Position numbers and translations under genes: made by a program. A DNA stretch of 64,000 bases from JAAFHB01 sp038236995. Lineage in GTDB: Bacteria > Bacteroidota > Bacteroidia > Bacteroidales > Prolixibacteraceae. This document shows, piece after piece, positions 8,936 through 17,456 of this stretch. The notes beneath the pieces were generated by a model. The model made no database searches. It was not told the origin of the DNA and saw only the letters and a list, made by a program, of their open reading frames with translations. The first letter of the stretch is position 1, and every line of letters starts with the position of its first letter. The stretch is taken from the NCBI GenBank assembly GCA_038236995.1, contig JBBRZE010000009.1, positions 28,280-92,279 on the forward strand, in the 5' to 3' direction.

Positions 8936-9316
8936 TTCGCAGGCTGTTCTATCGCCCCAATTCATTGGGGAGGAAAGTCCGGGCAATACAGGGCACTATG
9001 CTTCCTAACGGGAAGGCGGACGTAAGTTTGCAGTAGTGTAACAGAAAATAACCGTCCCGATGAAAATCGGGATAAGGGTGAAAAGGTGGGGTAAGAGCCC
9101 ACCGGTAATTGTGGTAACACGGTTAGCCGTACGCCTCATGGATTGTAAGGCCAAATATATTACGAGTTCTTCGGAACACAGGGCTGCCCGCCCTGGTTCT
9201 GGTTTCCTTCGGGTTCCCGGGAGTCGTAAGGGGTAGGCTGCAAGAGGCTGTTGGTGACAGCAGTCCCAGATAAATGATAGAATGAAAAACAGAACCCGGC
9301 TTACAGGCCTGCGATT
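8936..9316 (+). ncRNA. rnpB: RNase P RNA, bacterial class A
   Basis: The catalytic RNA that removes tRNA 5' leaders. The two ends pair to form P1 (TCGCAGGC with GCCTGCGA). The universal cores are present: GAGGAAAGTCCGGGC near 8970-8984, ACAGAAAATAACCG near 9040, and the 3' core AGATAAATGATAG...ACAGAACCCGGCTTAC near 9268-9304, which carries the P4 partner. Length of about 380 bases is normal. The P1 strand is followed directly by TTTTTT, which with P1 can act as terminator. The start of the next gene is only 12 bases beyond this T-run. Confidence 0.95.
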
Positions 9317-9328
9317 TTTTAAAACCCT

Positions 9329-10786
9329 ATGGTTATGCTTAAACTTAGGCTTCTTATTGTATTAATCTTAATCTCCTCCGGACTTCTTGCGCAAGAGAAA
9401 CACGGAAAAACGGATTTCAATATTTCTCTTGGAACTTATGTCTCATCAGGCGAAGATTTACCATTTTGGCTTACCTCTAATAAAAGTGGGGTTTTCTCTC
9501 AGCACAACAGTAACTACCAATTAATTCAGGCAGGCTTTTCAAAACTATTTGAACCTGACTCTGTGAGCAAATGGAGTTACTCCTGGGGTACCAATCTTGT
9601 TTATGGTTATGGCAGCAAATCAGATTTCCAGGCAAATCAATATTGGTTTGGCCTGCGACACAAATGGTTTGTAATCAAAGCCGGAGCTCATTCCGATTCC
9701 ATTTTTTATGGAGGATTATCATCAACAAACGGGAATCTCGATCGTTCGAACAATGCACGTCCGCTCCCGGGAATCTCATTATCAACCGACAATTTTGTAC
9801 CTTTTCTGTTTTGGAAGAAATGGGCTTCATTTAAAGTTGAATATGAGGAAAAACTATTTTCGAACCATACATTTGTAAAAAATGCTCACCTGCACCATAA
9901 GTCACTTTACGGTAAGGCCTCACTTTCAAAATACTGGTCGATATCAGCAGGATTGGAGCATTACGTATTATGGGGAGGAACTTCACCTACAGAAGGCGAA
10001 ATGCCAGGTATGAGTCAATATTTTAATTACATACTGGGCTTTAAAGGAGGCCTGGGATCATTTATAGGTGATCGCACAAATAAAGCTGGAAATCAATTAG
10101 GTATCTACTCTCTGGAAATAAAGAAAGAATGGCCGAAATCTATTATCAGTTTATATTGGAACCATCCATTTGAAGATCAGTCAGGAATAGAGATGGCCAA
10201 CCTGCCCGATGGTTTATGGGGAATACACATCAGCAAAAAAGATCGGTCCGTTTTCATAACAGATTTCGTTTACGAATACATGAATACCCGAAATCAAAGT
10301 GGATCCATTCACCGTCTCCCTGCACCAATACCCGATAATCCGGATCGTGTAATTGGCAGGGGAAGAGATAGCTATTTCGACAATTACATCTATCGCTCCT
10401 TTACTTATTACAATCGAATGATGGGAACACCTCTGTTTGTACCGCGCATTGGAGCAGATGGTGTCGCAGACGGTTTCGAAAGTACACGAATGTGGATGCA
10501 CCACATTGGAATTAAAGGCGCTTTAATGTCAGAAATTTACTGGAAAACGATGCTTACCTGGTCACGAAACTTCGGCGTATATAATGGTTCGTTTCCTTGG
10601 TCCGCCAATTTTGGCCCATCGGGAAGTGCTTATCCGATACCACTTGACGAATTCTCATTTTTAGGCGAGCTCAACTATCGGGGGAACAAATTACCATTTG
10701 AGATTAATGCAGGAATTGCCGGAGATTACGGTGAAAGATTTCAGAAAAGAATTGGCGGATATGCTGGTATCTGCTATCGGTTTTAA
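9329..10786 (+). CDS. Capsule assembly Wzi-family outer membrane protein
   Basis: 485 residues starting with a signal peptide (LKLRLLIVLILISSGLLAQ, cleavage expected after LLA-Q), then a barrel-like sequence rich in alternating aromatic strands. Segments such as LPFWLTSNKSGVFSQ, QYWFGLRHKWFVIKAGAHSDSIFYGGLSSTNGNLDRSNNARPLP and HYVLWGGTSP are characteristic of Bacteroidota Wzi-like proteins. Wzi binds capsular polysaccharide at the outer membrane of E. coli; here the partner polysaccharide is unknown, since no capsule genes are nearby. ATG codons occur at 9329 and 9335 and either may start the protein. It begins immediately after rnpB and is followed 13 bases later by queA. Confidence 0.85.
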   Translation: MVMLKLRLLIVLILISSGLLAQEKHGKTDFNISLGTYVSSGEDLPFWLTSNKSGVFSQHNSNYQLIQAGFSKLFEPDSVSKWSYSWGTNLVYGYGSKSDFQANQYWFGLRHKWFVIKAGAHSDSIFYGGLSSTNGNLDRSNNARPLPGISLSTDNFVPFLFWKKWASFKVEYEEKLFSNHTFVKNAHLHHKSLYGKASLSKYWSISAGLEHYVLWGGTSPTEGEMPGMSQYFNYILGFKGGLGSFIGDRTNKAGNQLGIYSLEIKKEWPKSIISLYWNHPFEDQSGIEMANLPDGLWGIHISKKDRSVFITDFVYEYMNTRNQSGSIHRLPAPIPDNPDRVIGRGRDSYFDNYIYRSFTYYNRMMGTPLFVPRIGADGVADGFESTRMWMHHIGIKGALMSEIYWKTMLTWSRNFGVYNGSFPWSANFGPSGSAYPIPLDEFSFLGELNYRGNKLPFEINAGIAGDYGERFQKRIGGYAGICYRF

Positions 10787-10799
10787 TTAAACAATTCAC

Positions 10800-12023
10800 A
10801 TGGATCAAGTTCAAAATATTTCAATTCAAGACTTTACATATACCCTTCCTGAAGAACAAATTGCCACTTATGCTCTCACCGAGCGTGACCACTCACGGTT
10901 ATTGATCTGGAATGACGGTGAAATATCGGATGAGCGTTTTGATCACCTGCCCGATCAACTCCCTTCAGGATCGATGCTGGTTTTTAACAACACCCGTGTT
11001 ATCAGGGCACGACTATTTTTCTATAAACATACCGGTGCCAAAATCGAGATTTTCTGTCTCGAACCTTTAGAACCGGCTGAATATACTCAGTCCTTTTCAA
11101 AAACCGAATGCTGCAACTGGAAATGCATCATCGGAAACCTGAAAAAATGGAAGGATGAAGTGCTGGTACAGAGCCTGGAGATTGAAGGAAAACAATTACT
11201 TTTTAAAGCAGAAAAAATAAAAGCATTGGATAGTAATGCATACGAAATAAAGTTTAGCTGGGATAATCCGCTTTTTACTTTTGCTGAAATTCTTGAGTTT
11301 ACAGGTAATATTCCGATCCCTCCTTACCTCCACCGTGAATCGGAAGCAATCGATCTGACAAGCTACCAAACAGTTTATTCCAGGATAAAAGGATCTGTCG
11401 CGGCCCCAACTGCCGGACTACACTTCACCACGGCGGTTTTTAAAGCATTGGAAAATAAAAATATAAGTTGCGAAGAAGTTACGCTTCATGTGGGAGCAGG
11501 GACTTTTCAACCTGTGAAATCTGAAACCATCGGCGGACACGACATGCATACGGAACATTTTATCGTTTCGCGAAAATTGATTGATCGTCTAGCAACTTTT
11601 GAAACAAAAATCATAGCTGTAGGAACTACTTCCGTGCGAACGCTTGAAAGCATTTATTTCATTGGATGCAAAATAATTTCCAATCCAAAATCAGACACAG
11701 ATCAACTATCAGTAAATCAATGGGATCCTTACGATTTTCCAAAGCTGAATTATTCGCGTCGTGAAGCATTTGAAGCTTTATCAGCCTGGTTGCGAGAACG
11801 GAATCTCACTGAATTAAATTGTTCAACTCAAATAATTATCCTCCCGGGCTATACGTTTAGGGTAATCAGCGGAATGATAACGAACTTTCATCAACCACAA
11901 AGTACACTATTACTTCTTATTGCGGCATTTCTTGGCGATGATTGGAAACGGATTTACGCTCATGCGCTCAGTGAAAATTACCGCTTCCTCAGTTACGGAG
12001 ATTCAAACCTATATCTGAAATAA
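10800..12023 (+). CDS. queA: S-adenosylmethionine:tRNA ribosyltransferase-isomerase
   Basis: 407 residues. QueA transfers and isomerises the ribose of SAM onto preQ1 at the wobble position of tRNAs with GUN anticodons, giving epoxyqueuosine. Family signatures: LPEEQIATYALTERDHSRLL at the start, NNTRVIRARLFFYK, the highly conserved SVAAPTAGLHFT (about residues 198-209), HVGAGTFQPVKSE, and the C-terminal GMITNFHQPQSTLLLLIAAF. The spacing between TNFH and the end is normal. It is 13 bases downstream of the Wzi gene on the same strand, and other queuosine genes lie 5 kb further on under a preQ1 riboswitch. Confidence 0.95.
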   Translation: MDQVQNISIQDFTYTLPEEQIATYALTERDHSRLLIWNDGEISDERFDHLPDQLPSGSMLVFNNTRVIRARLFFYKHTGAKIEIFCLEPLEPAEYTQSFSKTECCNWKCIIGNLKKWKDEVLVQSLEIEGKQLLFKAEKIKALDSNAYEIKFSWDNPLFTFAEILEFTGNIPIPPYLHRESEAIDLTSYQTVYSRIKGSVAAPTAGLHFTTAVFKALENKNISCEEVTLHVGAGTFQPVKSETIGGHDMHTEHFIVSRKLIDRLATFETKIIAVGTTSVRTLESIYFIGCKIISNPKSDTDQLSVNQWDPYDFPKLNYSRREAFEALSAWLRERNLTELNCSTQIIILPGYTFRVISGMITNFHQPQSTLLLLIAAFLGDDWKRIYAHALSENYRFLSYGDSNLYLK

Positions 12024-12040
12024 TTAAATACTCGCCTCTA

Positions 12041-13042
12041 TTAAACACTGTCCTTTTCGTTCTTGCCCATAGCTTTAGCCATTGTACTTCCGACCATTAA
12101 CTGAAGTGCGTGGTAAAGCATCAAGGGGAGTAAGACTACCCCGAGTACTGCCTGATCGGGAAATAAAACCTTTCCCATCACAGCGCCTTGAACCAATGAT
12201 TTTTTTGAGCCACAAAAGTTTACGGCGATCCGGTCTTCGCGCTTAAATTTCATCCATATCGAAAGCTGATTCATCAATATGAAAACAACCAAAAAAAGCG
12301 TAAGCATCATTGCTCCCAATACCACAATCTCTGAGATCGTAAAGTGATCGAACATATGACCTGAAAAGGATTCGCAAAAGGAGGTATAGACTATGAGCAG
12401 AATAATGAACTGATCAAATTTCCCAAGCGTAGACTTATACCTTGATACCCAATCTCCAATTTTGTGGTGGAGAAACAACCCGATAATTACCGGCAACAAA
12501 ACCTGCAAACAGAGCAAAAGAATCGTATGTCCAATATCAAAACCTTCCTGTGTTTTGCCTAACGCTGTACTCATTAGCAATGGCGTGATAAATATTCCTA
12601 ATATGCTCGATATACTTGCATTAAAGATTGCAGCAGCAATATTTCCACGGGCGATTGACACCATCACGATTGAAGAGGAGACAGTTGATGGCAAAGCTGC
12701 AACGTAAAAAATGCCAAGTCCTATATTGGTTGAAAAGTAGTCTTTGAAAATCAACCGCAAAGTAATAATTATCAAAGGGAAAAGGACAAATGTAGAAAGT
12801 TGCACCATCAGGTGCAGACGCCATTTGCTTAATCCGCTCAGAAGACTTTCAGGACTTAACTTTGCTCCATAGAAAAAGAAGATGACCGAAACACCATAGC
12901 CGGCAATTGCTGGAAGGTGAAGCGGACTTTCTTCAATTCCAACCAGAGGGTATAACCAGGCAAGAAAAATGACCCCGATCATCAGGAAGAAGAAAGGACC
13001 TAACCCGATTTTTGAAAGCGTATCAACCAGACGTTTAATCAT
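12041..13042 (-). CDS. Bile acid:sodium symporter family (SBF-like) transporter
   Basis: 333 residues with about nine to ten hydrophobic helices, in the SBF-like/P7 type. Recognisable are the N-terminal GLGPFFFLMIGVIFLAWLYP, GYGVSVIFFFYGAKLSPE, the crossing-helix region YVAALPSTVSSSIVMVSIARGN with IFNASISSILGIFITP, and AVNFCGSKKSLVQGAVMGKVLF. These are inner-membrane secondary transporters of organic anions; the real substrate is not predictable from sequence. A terminator separates it from the upstream aldolase genes, so it may be only partly co-expressed with them. It converges on queA with 17 bases between the stop codons. Confidence 0.88.
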   Translation of the reverse strand: MIKRLVDTLSKIGLGPFFFLMIGVIFLAWLYPLVGIEESPLHLPAIAGYGVSVIFFFYGAKLSPESLLSGLSKWRLHLMVQLSTFVLFPLIIITLRLIFKDYFSTNIGLGIFYVAALPSTVSSSIVMVSIARGNIAAAIFNASISSILGIFITPLLMSTALGKTQEGFDIGHTILLLCLQVLLPVIIGLFLHHKIGDWVSRYKSTLGKFDQFIILLIVYTSFCESFSGHMFDHFTISEIVVLGAMMLTLFLVVFILMNQLSIWMKFKREDRIAVNFCGSKKSLVQGAVMGKVLFPDQAVLGVVLLPLMLYHALQLMVGSTMAKAMGKNEKDSV

Positions 13043-13065
13043 TAACAGGAATGAATTCAGATTTT

Positions 13066-13099
13066 AACAAAAATGGCTGCACAGTGTGGGTGCAGCCAT
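13066..13099 (-). terminator. Terminator between the aldolase gene and the transporter gene
   Basis: A perfect 10-bp stem (arms 13073-13082 and 13090-13099, loop of seven) followed on the minus strand by TTTTTGTTAAAA. It lies after the aldolase stop codon at 13138 and 24 bases before the transporter start at 13042. Confidence 0.65.
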
Positions 13100-13137
13100 A
13101 AATGTAATGCTTTTATTAGAATTGAATCAACCTGTGA

Positions 13138-14436
13138 TTAGAACAGAAATTTCTTTCTTAGTTCTTCGATCTCCTCTTCACCAATTGGTTTGAGCTCTCC
13201 GATTGGAACTCCCATTGTGAGTGACTTTGCACTGAATTCTGCAACTTCCAGTCGGTCAAATGTCTGAAGCAACTTGTCGCCTGTGATCAGAATCGAGTCA
13301 TTCTCAATAATTACGGCAGGCGTATCTTTGGAAATAAGATTCAAAATAGTCTCCTCACCCTGGAAATGACTTCCAAACGGAACATTGTAAACATCCTGCA
13401 GGAAAATCCAGCTTTCGGGTATGGTACGAACGTCAAACTTACTTCCTGTAACACTAAATGCCATTAAATATGGCGATTGTGTTAATATTATTGAGTTGAC
13501 ATGTGGATTGCGCCGATAGATTTCCTGGTGTAACCAGGTAGCACGGCTAGGAATTTTCCCAGGCTCACGTTTCCCGTCTTTGATCTGAACAATGTCATCC
13601 AGGGCTATATTCCATCGGAGAACATTAGTAGGCGTAATCAGAAAATCATTTCCACGCCAACGGATCGATACGGTCCCGTATGAACTGATCATCAATCCCT
13701 GGTCACACGCGCGACGAACAATCCGCATGATCTCTTCACGACGTTCACGTTCGTCCGACGGGTGTTTTACCTCCTCCGTCATTTCGGGCAGCAGTCTTGG
13801 AATCTGAGCTTCGAAAGCTTCGATTTGCTCATCCGTAAGTGAATTTACTTTCCCAATTGTTTTGGCATTAATAATTGTCTTGGCGCAAAACTCAAGGGTT
13901 TCGAAGCGCTGATAGGTATCTTTCATATCGGTACCTCCAACAACTGTACCATGATTTTCCATGATGACTGCATTGTAGCCTTTTGCAAATTCTGCAGCAA
14001 TCTTTTCTCCCAACTCTTCACTACCTGGAAGTGCATACCCTGCATAACCAATTGGCCCGCACACATATTTTGCCTGTGGAATTACATTCGTATCGGGGAT
14101 AACATGTGCAATACTGAAAGAGACCAAAGCCGGCGGATGCGCATGAATAATGGCTTTGATATCAGGGCGCATCTTATATATGGCCCTGTGGAATGGATAT
14201 TCAGAAGAGGGTTTATGTTTTCCCAGGACAGTTCCATCAGCTTTGATACAGTTGATATCATCAGGACCCAGTGTGCCCTTGTCGACAGCTGAAGGAGTAA
14301 CCCAAATATCACCATGTTCGTCGATGATCGAAACATTTCCGCCCGTGGTGGTAGTCATCCCATTGTGATAGATCCGACTAATAATCAATACAATTTGATT
14401 ACGTGGATGCATAAGGTTGATGTCAAGTAAATGCAT
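13138..14436 (-). CDS. Tandem class II aldolase/adducin-domain protein
   Basis: About 432 residues from the ATG at 14436. The frame is open to 14505, but that would overlap the upstream gene by 59 bases. It consists of two class II aldolase domains in a row. Domain 1 has TGGNVSIIDEHGDIWVTPS, the zinc histidines in HAHPPALVSFS and ENHGTVVGG. Domain 2 repeats the fold, with YGTVSIRWRGNDFLITPTN, but has TQSPYLMAFS in place of HxHP and ENDSILITG in place of ENHG, so its metal site is lost. Class II aldolases act on phosphorylated sugars such as fuculose- or rhamnulose-phosphate; the substrate here is unknown. The upstream gene, 10 bases away, encodes another aldolase-type protein, and the two probably act together. 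Confidence 0.85.
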   Translation of the reverse strand: MHLLDINLMHPRNQIVLIISRIYHNGMTTTTGGNVSIIDEHGDIWVTPSAVDKGTLGPDDINCIKADGTVLGKHKPSSEYPFHRAIYKMRPDIKAIIHAHPPALVSFSIAHVIPDTNVIPQAKYVCGPIGYAGYALPGSEELGEKIAAEFAKGYNAVIMENHGTVVGGTDMKDTYQRFETLEFCAKTIINAKTIGKVNSLTDEQIEAFEAQIPRLLPEMTEEVKHPSDERERREEIMRIVRRACDQGLMISSYGTVSIRWRGNDFLITPTNVLRWNIALDDIVQIKDGKREPGKIPSRATWLHQEIYRRNPHVNSIILTQSPYLMAFSVTGSKFDVRTIPESWIFLQDVYNVPFGSHFQGEETILNLISKDTPAVIIENDSILITGDKLLQTFDRLEVAEFSAKSLTMGVPIGELKPIGEEEIEELRKKFLF

Positions 14437-14446
14437 AGAATATGTT

Positions 14447-15577
14447 TTAAGATTTCGCCATTTTGCGACGGTAATTTTCGACTTCCCAGTTGTCAATAAA
14501 GTCAATCTGCCCCTTGTTCATAAATTTCGGACCACCAAAATTTTCGGATAGATAGCTTATTTTCAATATATTTGAATAGACTTCAAGTACATTTAAAACC
14601 GATTTGAGATTCTCCTCAACAGCGATAATTCCCTGTCCTTCAACTGCCAAAACTTTCGGAAGATAACCATACGAATTCACATAACCAGCAATTTTAGCGT
14701 AGGCTGATTCGATTTGATCTTTCTCATTTTGGTAAGCAGGAATAAACAGGTAATGTGCCTTGCAATAAACAATGTCATCGGGGGTAAATGCGGTATCGGC
14801 TTTTAGAAAGCTGTTTGGGTCGGCAGTGAAATGGTGGATCAAACTGCTTTCAACTCCTTTTGCCGCAGAATTTTTGAATTCAGGGTGCAATTGCCGAATC
14901 TGGTCGATGATGGGTGATTCATAAAGTTTTGCATCATCTTGCGGCAGAACCTGGCTGATTTTACCATTAATCTTCTGAATAATTGAGGAATAAATTTCTT
15001 TTATGGCCGGAATAGAGTCGGCAGCCACAAACACACCATGGTTCTCGAGGAATATAATTTGGGGTGCCTTTGCAAATTTTACTGTAAACTGACGAATCTC
15101 TGTTTCAACCTTTTTGAAGAGGATGTAACCAGGGTCAGTATAAGGGATAAAGAGCGCCTGATCACCAAACAATTCATAACAAATTTTTTCGGCATTAATT
15201 GAACACATCAGCGCATTGACGAGTGTCGGATGCGTATGTACGACATATTGAAATTCAATAATCTCGTGCATTGATGTTTCGACAGAAGGTCGGTTGTTCC
15301 CATCAGAAACAATTGCATTGGCAAGATCAGATTTTACTTCTGCTTCACGTTCAGTTGCATTTTGACTATATGTTTTTGTGGAAACAATTTTTAATTTCTC
15401 CCGCGACAGGCATACAAAGCCAGTTTCATCTATCGTTTCGAGTGCGACGCCGCTTGCTTTGACCCATATATGGTTTTCGTCCTTAAATGACGTGTTCCCG
15501 CCACCTGCAATGACAAAAGTTTTATCTTTCCCGTAAAGTTTCGACACTCCAATTAGTTGTGCAAGGTTCTGATTCAT
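14447..15577 (-). CDS. Class II aldolase-family protein (RhaD/YuxG-type aldolase module)
   Basis: 376 residues. It resembles the aldolase half of the bifunctional rhamnulose-1-phosphate aldolase/lactaldehyde dehydrogenase proteins but stands alone, without the short-chain dehydrogenase half. Seen directly: FVIAGGGNTSFKDENHIWVKASG near the start, the zinc site YVVHTHPTLVNALMCS (about residues 110-125) and FLENHGVFVAAD (about 178-189). The C-terminal third (from about 220) is a helical extension. With the tandem-domain neighbour it probably forms a small sugar- or sugar-acid-breakdown operon. No kinase, isomerase or regulator for such a pathway was found next to it, so the substrate remains open. 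Confidence 0.82.
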   Translation of the reverse strand: MNQNLAQLIGVSKLYGKDKTFVIAGGGNTSFKDENHIWVKASGVALETIDETGFVCLSREKLKIVSTKTYSQNATEREAEVKSDLANAIVSDGNNRPSVETSMHEIIEFQYVVHTHPTLVNALMCSINAEKICYELFGDQALFIPYTDPGYILFKKVETEIRQFTVKFAKAPQIIFLENHGVFVAADSIPAIKEIYSSIIQKINGKISQVLPQDDAKLYESPIIDQIRQLHPEFKNSAAKGVESSLIHHFTADPNSFLKADTAFTPDDIVYCKAHYLFIPAYQNEKDQIESAYAKIAGYVNSYGYLPKVLAVEGQGIIAVEENLKSVLNVLEVYSNILKISYLSENFGGPKFMNKGQIDFIDNWEVENYRRKMAKS

Positions 15578-15677
15578 TAGCGTTTTGTTTCTATTAATTT
15601 TATTTCGTTACATTATTCCCATTTCCGTAATCCAAAAGTAATTGAAAATTGGATGATGAGTGTTACAATTAGTGATA

Positions 15678-15707
15678 TTTGATTTACACTATTTGTTATT
15701 AACTTTG
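15678..15707 (+). promoter_or_regulatory. Promoter of the queuosine operon
   Basis: TTTG (15678-15681), an 18-base spacer, and TAACTTTG (15700-15707) match the Bacteroidota promoter consensus. The predicted start near 15713 is just upstream of the preQ1 aptamer, so the leader would be about 50 bases long. Confidence 0.7.
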
Positions 15708-15728
15708 CCGCTCAAATCGAGTTAAACT

Positions 15729-15760
15729 CCGTGTGCTTGAACACCACGTAAAAAACAAGT
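15729..15760 (+). promoter_or_regulatory. preQ1-I riboswitch (translational)
   Basis: The leader shows the preQ1 class I plan. P1 is CGTG (15730-15733) with CACG (15745-15748), and loop 1 is TGCTTG. The A-rich tail TAAAAAACAAG (15749-15759) has its CAAG end complementary to CTTG in loop 1, giving the H-type pseudoknot P2. The aptamer ends four bases before the yhhQ start codon at 15764, so ligand binding would block translation initiation rather than transcription. PreQ1 is the product of QueF, encoded last in this operon, so the logic is product feedback on precursor import and synthesis. Confidence 0.85.
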
Positions 15761-15763
15761 AAG

Positions 15764-16444
15764 ATGAAAAAGACGGTTTCTGTTTTGTTTATGTTTGCAG
15801 GCATCCTGTTTGCAATTTGTTTATTGATCTCCAATATCCTAGCCACAAAAATTATTTTGATTGGTTCCTGGGCAGCTCCGGCAGGTGTGCTGATTTTCCC
15901 CATTGCTTATATCATTAATGATGTAATCGTTGAAGTATGGGGTTATCAAAAAGCACGGCTGATTATTTGGTCAGGCTTCGCAGTGAACATTATGGCAGTA
16001 TTGTTCTTTACATTGGCCCTCGTTGTGCCGGCTGCCCCATTCTGGCAAAATCAGGAAGCCTTCGCTACAATTTTGGGAAGTACGCCACGAATTATTGCTG
16101 CCAGCTTATTGGCCTATCTTACAGGTTCATTCCTAAACGCTTTTGTAATGAGCAAGGTGAAAATTCTGATGAAGGGAAAAGACTTTTCAGTCAGGGCCAT
16201 TCTCTCGACTTTAGTGGGCGAAGCAGCCGACTCCTTTATTTTTATAACCATTGCTTTCGCTGGCAACCTGCCGTTTAACGTATTGATTGGTATGATCTTC
16301 ACCCAGGCATGCATCAAAACGGCTTATGAGATTGTGATTCTGCCGTTTACGATCGTAGTTGTCAAATGGGTTAAGAAAGTTGAAGGTGTCGACACATTTG
16401 ATGAGTCTATTTCATACAATCCTTTCTCAATCAATCAAATCTGA
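15764..16444 (+). CDS. yhhQ: Queuosine precursor transporter, YhhQ/DUF165 family
   Basis: 226 residues with six to seven hydrophobic helices. Family signatures are LLISNILATKI near the N-terminus, VLIFPIAYIINDVIVEVWGYQKAR, and the conserved STLVGEAADSFIFITIAF, which corresponds to the usual GExxDT/S motif. E. coli YhhQ imports preQ0/preQ1, and this family commonly sits under preQ1 riboswitches, as it does here. It is the first gene of the unit; the kinase gene starts one base after its stop codon. Inner-membrane location. Confidence 0.92.
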   Translation: MKKTVSVLFMFAGILFAICLLISNILATKIILIGSWAAPAGVLIFPIAYIINDVIVEVWGYQKARLIIWSGFAVNIMAVLFFTLALVVPAAPFWQNQEAFATILGSTPRIIAASLLAYLTGSFLNAFVMSKVKILMKGKDFSVRAILSTLVGEAADSFIFITIAFAGNLPFNVLIGMIFTQACIKTAYEIVILPFTIVVVKWVKKVEGVDTFDESISYNPFSINQI

Positions 16445-16445
16445 A

Positions 16446-17456
16446 ATGGTAAGTTTTCCGGTTATCGATTCAACTCTTTCGGCTAAGCACCTTGCATTGT
16501 TTGTGCACGAAAAATATGGTTTTACGGGCAATACGAGTTGTAAACTATTCAGGACAGGAATCAACCATACGTATATGGTTTCGGAAAATGAAAACAAATA
16601 CGTACTTCGGATTTACAGCTACAACTGGCGGACAGAAACTGATATCATGGAGGAATTACGGTTATTAGTACTCCTGAAAGAAAATAATATTGCTGTTTCC
16701 TACCCAATCCATGATAAGGGTGAAAATTATATTCAGATGATCGAGGCACCTGAAGGATTGCGTTATGCAGTGCTTTTTTCGTTTGCAGAAGGGAAGAAAG
16801 TAAGAAACCTGACTGAAAAAACATGTTACAGCATTGGATCACTGATGGCAAATATTCATAAAACTACCATCAGCCAGGAAGTCAAGCGAATAGAATACAA
16901 TGCTCATACTTTAACCCAACTACCTTACCAATACGCAACTAAACATTTTTCCGAGTCGCTGGATGAGATGCAATTTGTAAAAAGAGCAAGTGATCATCTA
17001 ACTGCATTGTTTGATGAAGTTGATTCAGTCAAACTTAGATACGGAGTAATACATCTTGATCTTTGGTATGATAATATGAGTATTGAGGATGAATCTGTTA
17101 TAACAGTTTTTGATTTTGATTTTTGCGGAAACGGCTGGTTACTATTGGATATCGCTTATTTCGCAATGCAACTATTTAATACAGAGCCTGACACAAAATT
17201 ATTCAAATCGAAATTGGAAAGTTTTTATAATGGATATCAAACAGTGACTCCTATCTCCGATGAAGAGAAAGCGCTAATTCCTGAAGCAGGATTAGCAATC
17301 TGGATATTTTATCTGGGAGTTCAATCCCAAAGATTTGATAATTGGTCAAATATATTTTTAAGTGAAAACTACTTGAAGCACATCGTAGGGATCATTAAGA
17401 ACTGGCTGAAATACAACGAAATAAAAATAAAAGGGGATAACGAAGTATATGTCTAA
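16446..17456 (+). CDS. Phosphotransferase of the aminoglycoside phosphotransferase (APH) / SrkA-like family
   Basis: 336 residues from the ATG at 16446, one base after the yhhQ stop codon; the open frame upstream lies inside yhhQ and is not used. The kinase core is visible: N-lobe YVLRIYSYNWRTETDIMEEL, catalytic loop GVIHLDLWYDNMSI (HxDxxxxN, about residues 199-212), metal-binding TVFDFDFCGNGWLLLDIAYF (DFD in place of the usual DFG, about 219-238). It overlaps queC by 8 bases. APH-fold kinases phosphorylate small molecules such as homoserine, choline, thiamine, methylthioribose and antibiotics. The position between yhhQ and queC under a preQ1 riboswitch suggests a 7-deazaguanine nucleoside or other salvage substrate, but this is inference from context only. 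Confidence 0.85.
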   Translation: MVSFPVIDSTLSAKHLALFVHEKYGFTGNTSCKLFRTGINHTYMVSENENKYVLRIYSYNWRTETDIMEELRLLVLLKENNIAVSYPIHDKGENYIQMIEAPEGLRYAVLFSFAEGKKVRNLTEKTCYSIGSLMANIHKTTISQEVKRIEYNAHTLTQLPYQYATKHFSESLDEMQFVKRASDHLTALFDEVDSVKLRYGVIHLDLWYDNMSIEDESVITVFDFDFCGNGWLLLDIAYFAMQLFNTEPDTKLFKSKLESFYNGYQTVTPISDEEKALIPEAGLAIWIFYLGVQSQRFDNWSNIFLSENYLKHIVGIIKNWLKYNEIKIKGDNEVYV

